Shown here piece by piece: positions 43,895 to 54,683 of a DNA stretch of 64,000 bases. The notes beneath the pieces were generated by a model, which saw nothing but the letters and a program-made list of their open reading frames with translations, was not told the origin of the DNA and made no database searches. Within the stretch, counting starts at the first letter, position 1; each line of letters begins with the position of its first letter. Both the position numbers and the translations under genes were made by a program. Source of the DNA: Erpobdella octoculata (lineage: Eukaryota > Annelida > Clitellata > Hirudinida > Erpobdellidae); the NCBI GenBank assembly GCA_963978895.1, contig OZ022247.1:13828972-13892971 (forward strand), written 5' to 3'.

Positions 43895-45100
43895 CAAAAA
43901 AGTGTCTGAAATTCGCTCGTAGGATGATGTAAAAGGATGTTATTAAGCACCCATAATCATTAACCGCATTGAAAATAGTAACAAGTATTCCCTGTTCATC
44001 ACTTGTCACCGTCGAGTCATCGCTGCCACTTAGCGATCGCCTATGTTGTGGTATGTTCTGAAACTTCAGAAACTTGCTCAGTTTTCATTTCTGTTTCGTC
44101 GCATTTTTAGATGTTCCTTGTCTCAATTTTATATTTTGTCTTATACACACGTCCAACACTAACTCCTGGATGAGTGCTTGATCACTATTGCAATTGCAAC
44201 TATAATCAGTAATAACTCTCTAATGAAGTAACCGGTCCATTCAGTACCATGTAAGGTGGTCCATTCAGTACAACGTTAGTCCTAGTCATTTGACACCGTA
44301 ACAAAAAAACCTGGGATTGAATTAAGTACAAACTAAAGTGCATAATAATTTTAGAAACGCTGCTGAATATTTTTGCTTTAAATAAAAAAAAATAGTGTGT
44401 TTCTGTGATTTGTAATTTGACAAACTTTGAAGACCAGAAAAATTACTTTTTTTTACGAAAAATCTACGACAGAACTTTTAGACGTCTTGACCTCAATATT
44501 TTTTTGCAACAAGAAGTAAGCATGTACATCTGTCTAAAAGCAAGCTATAGTTAAAATTTGGGTGTAATCAGATGAAAATTGAAATTTTAAAGCCAAAGGT
44601 CCATTCAGCATGCGGTCCATTCAGCATTAGTTTCCCCTACGCTGTTTTATCCAGCTACATAACAGGTTTATAAAGTTAAAAAAAGTACATGTCTTAGAAT
44701 TTTTCAGGGGGGGGGGGCGAAATCCGCTGCCTTATTATCGAGCTATGAACTTGTATACAGGTTCGAAAAAATAGGTACATATTTTGAATTTGGGGGAGCG
44801 AAATCCGCTGCCTTATCCAGTTATGAACTTTTATAACGGTTTACAGGCCTATAAAGTTCGAAAAAGTAAGTACATATCTTAGAATTGGGTGGGGGGGGCG
44901 AAATACGCTGTTTTATCCAGCTATTTACTTGTGTAACGGTTAACAGGTTTATAAATTTCAAAAAACTACATATCTTAAAATTTTCCAGGGGGAGCGAAAT
45001 ATCTTATAAGGGGGCTTTGCCCCCCTCGCCCCCCGTAGTTGCGGGGCTGTGCAGGAAGACTTCATTTAATAAAAAATTTTGAAAAATTAAAAAAATCTGT
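43895..45100. other. unassigned spacer with mobile-element-like repeats
   Basis: 'ggtccattcag' occurs twice at 44235-44280 and twice at 44598-44622, like paired subterminal repeats of a small element. A ~110-base tandem repeat follows (separate entry). No gene is seen. Confidence 0.4.
44640..45010 (+). repeat. ~110-bp tandem repeat with GGGGGGGCGAAAT
   Basis: Three and a half units contain GGGGGGCGAAAT, CGCTG(C/T)(C/T)TTATC, 'agctatgaacttgta' and 'aaagttcgaaaaagta'. They are followed by a palindromic GGGGGCTTTGCCCCC at 45010-45024. Confidence 0.8.
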
Positions 45101-45335
45101 TATTTATTTGACGTTTCATTGACAAAAAATAAAAAACTAAGCAAAAAAACCCGGGCAACAGTGGCGGCGCTAGGATTTCAGAAGAGGGTGGGCAACATTT
45201 GGGCAAACAAAAGTCAGGTTGGGCAAGCATTGACATGGCAAACCTAACGTATGCATTTAACTCGTTAAGGTTAATCACAATGCATTTGCTAGTGAATTTA
45301 TTGTTACTAAATTTCGTAACTAAACGTGTGATTTT

Positions 45336-46648
45336 TAAGCTTCTGCGTCCCGTTATTTTTTTGGAACGATACGATACGATACGATTTCTGAAATTTGCCT
45401 CGAATTAAACAATACGATACGAGACGCTTCGACCAATAGCGATACGATATCGATACGATACGATACGATTTCAGGATGTCGACTGAAGCGGAAATTTTGC
45501 CTAGAGATAACATAGAATGATGAACTATACGCGACAGACAATATTAATAACTACTTTAAAGAAATTCATTGAAAAAAATATATAAATATTAAAAAATTTC
45601 AAAATTTATAAAAATTTACCAAATTTAATTTTTTTTTACAACTTGAAATAAGTTTTATTTGTTTAGTTTCGGTACATCTATTTGTCGAAATTTAGACTCT
45701 AAATAAAACGCTACCGCCGATAGAAAGTATTTATTTACTTTATTTAGTGACGCGGCATGATAATGATGACAAACACGAGAAAGTGCCTCTATGCAAGAAT
45801 TAAAAAAGTGAAAAAACCCAGCGTGTTTATTTATAGGCGATGGCGAATGCGGTTAGCAATAGCAAGAAAGAAGCTGAGAAAGTTTCGAATTCCAGCTGCA
45901 GACGATACGGGCTACGGCACTGTCGTGCACACTACAGGTGGCACACACATACTCACACACAACCAAGAATATCATCGAGATTATAAAGATATATCTTAGA
46001 TGAGCTACTATTACGGTCAATTACGGATATCGAAACACTAAAATAATCATTCCAATTCTATGTAACAAATTTGAAAAAATAAGTTTATGAAACAGACTAA
46101 ACCAAAACATAAACATAGAATGATCATTACTATTACATTACTCATTATTCTCATTAATAATAATAGTCATCGATGTCAGCGAGTACGATTGCCTTGTAGG
46201 GCTTGTAGTATCAGTAGTATGCAGAGCTCGACTAGCAGCCTAAGAGGAGCGTGGCTTTTTTGCTGCCGGTTCCCAGACTAAAAATAGTAAATAATGGGGC
46301 TACAGGCTGTCTGGAAAACCGAATTTAAAGTGGGTATGATAATAGTTATAAACTTCTGTCAATAGGTAGATTAATTAATCAATGTTGATGAATCAATTGC
46401 AAATATTCACAGTTGTGACAATTGTTAATTAAATATGTATGACTTTCGTTATTTATTGGAAAATATTTTTAAAAAATCCCGATGTTTTTCGGGATTTTAA
46501 TCGAGAATGAAATTTTAAGTATCGCCAATTAATATCGATACGAGACTTCTTCCGCAGGCTGTATCGTTTCAATGGTGATACGGGAATCCCGTATCGTTTT
46601 GAAATCTCGATTGAATTCGAGATAACGATATCGGGACGCAGATGCTTA
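45336..46648. mobile_element. TA-flanked element Y (1.31 kb), inverted relative of X
   Basis: The element is 45338-46646, with the same AGC(T/A)TCTGCGTCCCG termini and TA on both sides, in opposite orientation to X. Y has about 200 bases (45600-45840) that X lacks. X shows a short duplicated ATTCCAATTCTATGTA segment at that point, so X is probably the deleted form. It is nested in hAT H4. Confidence 0.87.
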
Positions 46649-47043
46649 GTGATTTTATTTGGTGGTAAAGTGGTAACTAAATTTTGTGGAATGATATACA
46701 ATTTATGCCAAAGCATCCTTAAGGAACGCTGAAGTGTAGCATCACATACGGTAACCCCATAGTTAGACAATAACCAAAGAATACAAGTTTTTTGGAATAC
46801 AAACATATTTCTAAAAGCAAGTTCAAAACAAACAAAAAGCACTTAACTTAGACATCAAAACATGAGTTAAATTAGCATACAACGATACGACGATTTTGTG
46901 TGAACTATAAAACCCGAAGTTAAGAAAAACTACGCTCACAACCAACAGAGCTCACGGGCAATGTCAGAGCAATTTAAATTAGTCTCCAAAGCTCATAGAA
47001 TGCATCTTTTGTAAGACTTTAAAAATTGGAGCAAATCAATCAA

Positions 47044-47620
47044 TTATGACAATTCCGTTGATTTTCTTTGCAATAGACGCTTAGCACAGTGACATTCAGC
47101 TTGCAAATCAGAAATATTCAGTTGATAAAACTCAGCCATAAATGTAATACCATTTATTTCAAGGAATCTATCATGTTTTGGACTCTTCATCAATGAACAA
47201 TTTTCTAATGCAAATTTACGTTTTAATTCCACAATGATAATATCCAAACATGAGAAATATATGTGAAGTTTAATAGGATCAAAGCTATTGATATTTTGTT
47301 AATCACCTGAGGTTTCCATTTTTACTGATTCTTGTAGTTTTTTAGGAACCTTCCTTCTTTTGGATTTTTTCTCCCATTCAAGATTATATATTATTTATTA
47401 AATCCGATGCATCATTAATAATGATTTTCCACAATGATTTATCTAATTCGGGATTATGACGCTCTTTTAAGAGGTCATTCAATACTTCAGTTATGAAATT
47501 TGTAGCAGCTAATAAATCTAGATTACCAGACTGAATTTGCTCCATTAAAACGAAATTGGAGGACATGATCAGTAGAGACAGGGCATTTACTTGTCTATAA
47601 AATTTAAGGTTTATGCACAT
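47044..47620 (-). pseudogene. hAT (zinc-finger MYM type) transposase fragment, reverse
   Basis: Two frames separated by about 140 bases encode LKFYRQVNALSLLIMSSNFVL, DLLAATNFITEVLNDLL, then IIVELKRKFALENCSLMKSP and LQAECHCAKRLLQRK. This order (LxxxVxLL, ELxxRF, NxxxL, L(H/Q)AKRLL) is the middle of zinc-finger MYM-type hAT transposases. The C-terminal dimerisation region is not next to it. Confidence 0.65.
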
Positions 47621-47888
47621 TATAGAACCAAAAGTAACATTAAATGAAACATACTCTCACATTTTGTGACATTTTTTACTGCGTTTTTACTGCTTTTACT
47701 TATAAAACAAAAACTACGACACAGTGTTTTAAAACAAGTAAAATTTACATTAATGTTTAATTAACTGTTGTAAAATTATAGTTCAATATTTTTTTTTGAG
47801 GACGGGCAAACTTTGGACAAGACCATTGTAAAGGCGGGAAGCGATTTTATTTTTTACACTATGTGCTGGTCCATTAATAATTAATAAG

Positions 47889-48781
47889 ATGCAACAACGC
47901 CTGATTGGTTCTTATGGGGAAAACCGAGTCGTAGAATGTTTGTTTGACTTTCTAACGTTACAAGAGTTTTGGAACAAGATTTTAATTTGTATTGACCGCG
48001 TTCAAAAGAGATTGCAGGGCCTTAAAATGAACTTTTCTGAAGCAGCTTTAAATTTAAAAGCTCTCCAAAATTATTTTCATGATGAAAGAGAAGTGTCAGT
48101 TAGTGACTCACTAAAAGAATGAATTCGAATTTGCAATGAATGGGACATTGAATTTGAAAGACGTCAGTGAAGAAAGAAAAGAATGGATGGTGAAACATCG
48201 AGATATGCTGGTTTATCAGCTAAAGAAGAAATAAAAAGAGTTATGAAAAGGACTGTCGACAATCTATTCAATGAATTAAAAAGTAGAAGCGTTCGTTTAC
48301 AAGAAATTAATGAAAATTTTGGATTTCGTCTTGATATGGAAGGGTTGTGTTTTAAAACCGAAACCAGCTACTTGAAAGAGCGTTGTGAAAATTTTGGAAA
48401 AGCCTACAGTTGTGATGTGGATGGGCAAGAATTATATGAAGAAATTTTGGATTTCAGAACGCTGCTAACTTCCGTATCGAAAAATATCAGCTCCGAACAA
48501 TTACTTAATTTTATAGTTCTGTATGGAGATGAAAACGTTTTTCCCAATATGCGTATAGCATTGCAATTATTGCTGACAATCGCGGTTTCTATTGCCAGTT
48601 GCGAAAGATGATTTAGCAAATTAAAATTGATACTTTCATATTTGAGAGCCTCGATGGGCCAAAGTCGATTATGTGATCTTGCTTTACTTAGCATAAAACG
48701 AGAAATGACCGAAGACATTGACTTAGATAATATAATTAAACAATTTGCGTCAGCTAAAGCAAGAAAGATTAATTTTTAATA
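47889..48781 (+). pseudogene. hAT (zinc-finger MYM type 1-like) transposase C-terminal part
   Basis: Apart from two in-frame stops (near 48120 and after SIASCER at 48609) and a small shift near 48170, the stretch is complete from VQKRLQGLKMNFSEAALNL through GLSAKEEIKRVMKRT, LDMEGL, CDVDGQELYEEILDF, NMRIALQLLLTIAVSIASCER and FSKLKLILSYLRASMGQSRL to the end, KARKINF. It includes the hAT dimerisation domain. A hAT-like right terminus (inverse CAGTGGCGTACCTAGGG) at 48895-48911 probably belongs to this transposase, which would make it an element nested inside H4. Confidence 0.82.
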
Positions 48782-49705
48782 AAGTGTTTAAAGATTAAAC
48801 TTGTAAATTCTAAAGTAGTTTTTAGAAAATAAAACGTAAGTAACCTATCGTTGGAGGGGGGCACAAGATCAATGTTTGCCATAGGCGCCATTTACCCTAG
48901 GTACGCCACTGGTAAAAACAATAGCTGAAAAAGTTGTTTGATGATATTCAAATTATTTGGCGTACATTTGTTTAAGCTAAAACAGGATTTGTTTGATGAC
49001 TCTAAAACTAATCAGATAAATGAAGTTAAATTGTTTAGTAAGTTGTCATTTGTAATAAGTATGCAAATTTGTGATAACAAGTCTTTTATCAACTAGTTTT
49101 CCGGATAAGTTTTTAAAAATTATCATAGTAATCGTACAGGTATCGAACTGCCATACTCTCACGCCCAACTCACGCGCTCTATCATCTCAGCTATAACAAC
49201 AGCGATATGCGTTTGTATTAACTATTTCTTAGGATGTTACATGATATAACCAAATGAAGAACAATAAAAGAACAGCACAAACACATTTAGTTACTGGTTT
49301 TAGATGCTGAAAAGAAAGAGCTGTGAAAAAATAAACTAGTTTTAGTTAATTTATCTACGCAGAGAACTTGGTTGCATGCTATATCTTAGAGATAATAATA
49401 CATCGATGTAGGGATGGATATCACGACCAAATAAGAGATTCAATCAATGAATTAAATATTAATTATTATTGAATAATAATATTTAATTAAACAAAGAAAA
49501 TCTTTTCTTACATAAACGTTCCTAAAAAATGTTAATTTGTTGGCTAAACATAAACAATTGCTTTCCGGTTTGTTTATAAGGAACCAATCAGGTATTGTTG
49601 CAGCTCATTAATTATTAATGTATCCCAGCACCTAGTGTAAAAAATAAAGTCGCAGGCGGGCAATGCCCACCCTTGCCCATGTCTAGCGCCACCACTGCCG
49701 GGCAA

Positions 49706-50386
49706 CACCGGGTAACCCTGTCAGTAAGCTATAAAATGGCGTAAAATTTGGCCCTCTTCTGGAAAATGCTGAATTTACGTCACGTCCATGGGTTTTCTAT
49801 CGTTTTTCTCTCTCGCTCCGGTTTCCTTCCTACTTCCTGTTGGTCTCCCGCTCCCAGTCGCTTTCCTGTTCCCGGTTGCATTCCCGCTTTCGGGAAATTT
49901 AAAAATAAATAAATTTTTGAATCAGTTTCTTTCCTTTCTTCCTGCAAATGACGTCCCTGAACATGATGGGCTGGCCGTTGAAAGCACTTGTCAACTCCGG
50001 TGGTGTATTCTGCCGACAGCATTGAGTTTGGTAAACATATTTTAATTAAAAAAATAGGAAATTATTATTTTTAAATTTTTTATTTGTTTATGCCTAAGTT
50101 TGTTATTACTTTCAAATTTGACCGTTCTGTAAATTGACTTGGCCTCGAGCATGAAAAATCTCTTAGCAAGTCCTAAATAAATAATATATTATCCAACTGC
50201 CAGAATTTTCTACATAACATTCAGTTCTGCTTATTTAAATGAAACCAGGTGATGTGGTTAGCGTCATGTATTTTTCTCAGTATATAAAGTAAATTGTTAG
50301 AAAGAATGATCACTCATTGGTTGTGGTTTGTTGGTTAGTTTTATTTTTATTTAATTTTAGTTTTAATTAATATGGTTGGTTTTTAG
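49706..50386. other. Helitron-end remainder and AT-rich spacer
   Basis: The host Helitron 3' end finishes near 49722 (ACCGGGTAACCCTGTCAG|T, with CTAG decayed). A patch at 49795-49890 has the family B body style (tcgctttcctgttcccggt). The rest is unassigned. Confidence 0.45.
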
Positions 50387-51109
50387 ACGTGTGTGAAGTT
50401 AGCCTCGAGGCTGGCAATGCTAATTAAAAATAAATAAAAATTGCTTGCCCTGGGGCTGTGCTATGCATTGTTGGATGGGGTATAAAAAATGAAATCGAAT
50501 GGTATATTTGGATTGTCTTCGGTTCAACAAATAAAAAAGTTATAAGCGAAAAACGACGATTTTCCGCCGAAAATTTCATAAAATCAACACGGGCTCTACT
50601 TTGAGAAAATCGATCTTGTTTTAAACTTCTGCCCTGGGTATATCCGAGACGCTTGTTTTTAGATAATTCAATATCAAATCCAACAATATAACTTTCGCTT
50701 CTCAAAGTTAATAAATAAAAAAGTTATCGAATAAAACGTCGGACCGTATACCAAAGAAACGGAGAAACCGAAACATAAACAGACGCTGCGATTGGACAAT
50801 CGAGTCTAGCTCACTGTGGCTAATTATGCAAAATATTCAAATATGCAAAGTGGCTACTCGTTAACACGTTAAAATTTTATTTTTAAGAAACCTCTATTGA
50901 ATTTAAATAATAAATATATATAGTAGCAAATTTTTTTGATTGTTTTTCTCACTCCCGTTTCTTTGCTCTCACGATCCCGGTCGCTCTCACGATCCCGGTC
51001 GCTTTCCCGATTTATTGCTACGGTGCAATTAGGTCCTTTATATATATATATAAACTATATTATATAAACTATATAAACTATATTATATATATATACATTA
51101 ATAAAAATA

Positions 51110-51369
<260 letters not shown>

Positions 51370-51420
51370 CGAACTTTAGGGAAAATTTTTATTAATAAAA
51401 ATTTTTGTAAAAAAAATTAA

Positions 51421-51696
51421 TCTATATATATAAAAATGAATGTTTGTATTTATGTTAATGTCCTTTATGCATTGCTACACCATTCATCCGATCGTAATGA
51501 AATTTTCACACAACCTTGAGAGTCAATGAAAATCAAAACTAAAAAAAAAATTTTTGAAATCCGTCACAAAATGAGCGGAGCGGAGCGGGTGAGCGAGCGG
51601 GAACTATATATATATATATGTATGTGCGTATGTATGTGTGTATGTATGTATGTGTATGTGCATGTATGTGTGTCTGTGTGTGTGTTTATGTATGTA
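51421..51696 (+). mobile_element. Helitron family C head, copy C2, with TATG microsatellite
   Basis: It starts A|TCTATATATATAAAAATGAATG and continues 'ttcatccgatcgtaatgaaa', CACAACCTTGAGAGTCAA, 'aaatccgtcacaaaatgagc', GGAGCGGAGCGGG, then (TATG)n at 51610-51695. Helitron B2' is inserted right after. It is the inverted counterpart of 38482-38790. Confidence 0.82.
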
Positions 51697-52147
51697 CTAG
51701 CGGAGATACCCGGCGTTGCCCAGGTTTTTTGAGGTTTTTCTAATGTTTGTCTCTTTCTCTCCCGTTTCCTTTCCCACCTGCTTTCCCACTCCTGTTAGCT
51801 TTTCCGTTTTCGGTCGTTTTCCCACTGCCGGTCGCTTTCCCGCTCCCGGTCGGTTTCCCGCTCCCGGTCGGTTTCCCGCTCCCGGTCGCTTTCCCGCTCC
51901 CGGTCGCTTTCCCGCTCCCGGTCGCTTTCCCGCTCCCGGTCGCTTTCCCGCTCCCGGTCGCTTTCTCGCTCCCGGTCGTTTTCCCGTCCCGGTCGCTGCC
52001 CCGTTCCCGCTCACGTTTGCTCTCCCATTCCCGCTCACGCTTGCTTTTCTGTTCCCGCTCGCTGTCCGTTCCGGGTGCTTTCCCGTTTCTATAATAGACA
52101 AACTAACCCACAAACATTCATATAATAGACAAACTAACCCACAAACA

Positions 52148-52179
<32 letters not shown>
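51697..52179 (-). mobile_element. Helitron family B, copy B2' (inverted paralogue of B2, uninterrupted)
   Basis: Its CTAG end is at 51697 (reverse). The body is a tandem 18-base CTCCCGGTCGCTTTCCCG unit (about nine copies, 51830-51980). The head (gtgggttagtttgtctatta) is duplicated as a ~31-base unit at 52092-52150, followed by 29 bases of AT. It contains the empty site for hAT H3. Confidence 0.82.
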
Positions 52180-52183
<4 letters not shown>

Positions 52184-52790
52184 TAGCAAATCTATTTTGC
52201 GTTTTATAGGCTAACAGAAGTTATGAAAGAATGTAAAAGAACAGTCTTAAAACACTTGGTGTAAAGGACTATAAACTATCATAAAAAAAAAAAAAAAAAA
52301 AAAAATGTAAAAGAGAAAATGAGCGGGAACGGAAACGGGAACGGGAGAGCTACCGTGACCGGGAATGGGAGAGCAAGCATGACCGGGAACGGGAGAGCAA
52401 GCGTGAGCGGGAACGGGAAAGCGACCGGAAACGGGAAAGCGACCGGGAACGGGAAAGCGACCGAGAACGGGAAAGCGACCGGGAACGGGAAAGCGACCGG
52501 GAACGGGAAAGCGACCGGGAACGCGGAAAGCGACCGGGAACGCGGAAAGCGACCGGGAACGCGGAAAGCGACTGGAATCGGGAGAGCAAGCTTGGAAGGA
52601 AACGCGAGCAAGAGAGAAAATCGATAACAGAACTTCTGAGCGGGAAAGCGACCGGGAGCTGGAAAACGACCGAGAGCGGAAATGCGACCGGGAACGCTAC
52701 GAAAACGGGAAAGTGGAGAAGGGAACGGGAGCGAGAGAGACAAACATTAGAAAAACCTCTAAAAACCCCGGGCAACGCCGGGTAACCCCG
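52180..52790 (+). mobile_element. Helitron family B, copy B1' (inverted paralogue of B1) with retroposon insert
   Basis: It matches the reverse complement of 36394-36843 almost base for base outside the minisatellite. It ends CCGGGCAACGCCGGGTAACCCCG but has lost the final CTAG, running straight into the next Helitron start. A 64-bp retroposon tail is inserted at 52241-52304. Confidence 0.82.
52231..52314 (+). mobile_element. severely 5'-truncated retroposon (64 bp) with target duplication
   Basis: The insert ACAGTCTTAAAACACTTGGT plus GTAAAGGACTATAAACTATC and a 22-base A tail lies between two copies of ATGTAAAAGA (52231-52240, 52305-52314). The uninterrupted paralogue at 36783-36792 (reverse) has one copy, ATGGAAAAGA. 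This identifies the tail at 22850-22905 as a mobilised retroposon 3' end. Confidence 0.92.
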
Positions 52791-52794
52791 AAAA

Positions 52795-53325
52795 TCTATA
52801 TATATATATAAATGAATGTTTATATGTATGTCCTTTATGCATTGCTACACCATTTATCCGATCGTAATGAAATTTTTACACAACCTTGAGAGTCAAGGGG
52901 AATCAAATATAGAGAAAACAAAATTGAAATCCGTCACAAAATGAGTGGAGCGGAGCGGGAGAGCGAGCGGAAACGGGAATTAGAAAATGAGCGGAGACGG
53001 GAATGGGAAAACAAGAGGGAACGAAAAAGCAACTGAGAGCAAAATAGCGAGCGAGAAAAGTAAAGCGACCAAGAGCGGGAAAGCGTCCGGATCGGGAAAG
53101 CGATTTGGAGCGGGAAAGAGAACAAGAGCGAGAAAACTGCCGAGGTGGGAAAGCAACCGGGAGCGGGAAAGCAACCGGAAGCGGGAAAGTGGCCGGGATC
53201 TGGAAAAGCGGTCAGGAGCGGGAAAGCGACTGAGAGCGCGAGAACAAACGCGGAAGGAAACGGGAGCGAGAGAAAACATTAGAAAAATCTCTAAGAATCC
53301 CGGGCAACGCCGGGTGCCCCGCTAG
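52795..53325 (+). mobile_element. complete 531-bp non-autonomous Helitron, family C
   Basis: It starts A|TCTATATATATATATAAATG with the family C head and carries a GCGGGAAAGCGACC-type body. It ends TCCCGGGCAACGCCGGGTGCCCCGCTAG|T. The 16-base hairpin CCCGGGCAACGCCGGG ends 11 bases before the terminus, exactly as expected for Helitrons. It has no coding capacity. Confidence 0.9.
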
Positions 53326-53395
53326 TTATTTAATAAAATCTAAGCATTGCACGCAAGTGAAATGTTTCGTTTAAAACTCTTCCTTTGAATACATT

Positions 53396-53557
53396 AAAAA
53401 CGTGCATTTTTGGTGAACCCACCTTCTACATTTTTCACACTCCACCCAGTCCCCACCTGCATCCTCTCCACAGGTCCCACAATACAAACAATAATTTGTC
53501 ATGATGGAGTATGAAAAATGTAGAAGGTGGGTTCACCAAAAATGCACGTTTTTTAAT
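53396..53557. repeat. hairpin with ~50-bp arms
   Basis: 'aacgtgcatttttggtgaac', CCACCTTCTACATTTTTC at 53399-53440 is inverted at 53510-53553, with a ~60-base loop. Its host is the interior of the 4-kb foldback element. No function is evident. Confidence 0.85.
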
Positions 53558-53613
53558 TTTTAATCGTAAACTTCAATATATTTTCTAAAAAATAAAATTT
53601 TACATAAAGTTTG

Positions 53614-53617
<4 letters not shown>

Positions 53618-53706
<89 letters not shown>
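53618..53706. repeat. (AT)n tract
   Basis: About 88 bases of AT at the inner edge of the foldback element's right arm. Confidence 0.97.
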
Positions 53707-53709
<3 letters not shown>

Positions 53710-54683
53710 GACCTAATTGCACCGTAGCAATAAATCGGGAAAGCGATCGGGATCGTGAGAGCGACCGGGATCGTGAGAGCGACCGGGATCGTGAGAGCGA
53801 CCGGGATCGTGAGAGCGACCGGGATCGTGAGAACGACCGGGATTGTGAGAGCAAAGAAACGGGAGCGAGAAAAACAATCAAAAAATTTTGCTACTATATA
53901 TATTTATTATTTAAATTCAATAGAGGTTTCTTAAAAATAAAATTTTAACGTGTTAACGAGTAGCCACTTTGCATATTTGAATATTTTGCATAATTAGCCA
54001 CAGTGAGCTAGACTCGATTGTCCAATCGCAGCGTCTGTTTATGTTTCGGTTTCTCCGTTTCTTTGGTATACGGTCCGACGTTTTATTCGATAACTTTTTT
54101 ATTTATTAACTTTGAGAAGCGAAAGTTATATTGTTGGATTTGATATTGAATTATCTAAAAACAAGCGTCTCGGATATACCCAGGGCAGTAGTTTAAAACA
54201 AGATCGATTTTTTCAAAGTAGAGCCCGTGTTGATTTTATGCAATTTTCGGCGGAAAATCGTCGTTTTTCGCTTATAACTTTTTTATTTGTTGAACCGAAG
54301 ACAATCCAAATATACCATTCGATTTCATTTTTTACACCCCATCCAACAATGTATAGCACAGCCCCAGGGCAAGGAATTTTTATTTTTTTTTAATTAGCAT
54401 TGCCAGCCTCGAGGCTAACTTCACATGCATGGTTTTTAGTGACTTAATTGTTAATTTAGAGTTTAGTTTAATAACTAAACTACTAAACTAAACTCTTAAC
54501 TTTAGTTTAGTCGGTATTTGGTAATCTTTCCTACGGACGGCCCGTGCCGAAAAAATAGTCGTATTTTAATTTTTTTGTTACAAAACCATAAAAAAAACAA
54601 ATTTTATACCAAATTGAATTAAAAAAAAACATTTATCGTAATTTGAGAGACTTTGAAAAACGGTAAGTAGTACCCTTCGAAGC

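Larger units (their letters stand above)
45151..49705. mobile_element. hAT element H4 (4.54 kb) inserted in a Helitron 3' hairpin
   Basis: The element is 45159-49697, with termini CAGTGGCGGCGCTAG and (inverse) CAGTGGTGGCGCTAG. The 8-bp duplication CCGGGCAA lies at 45151-45158 and 49698-49705. The duplicated bases are the Helitron hairpin itself: ACCCGGGCAA left and CCGGGCAACACCGGGTAACCC right. Inside are element Y (45338-46646) and remains of two hAT transposases on opposite strands. 46650-47040 and 48912-49690 have no supported gene. Confidence 0.92.

Noticed and set aside
44220..44640. complete DNA element with GGTCCATTCAG ends
   Set aside because: The repeated motif is in direct, not inverted, orientation and no target duplication is visible; kept only as a note in the spacer entry.
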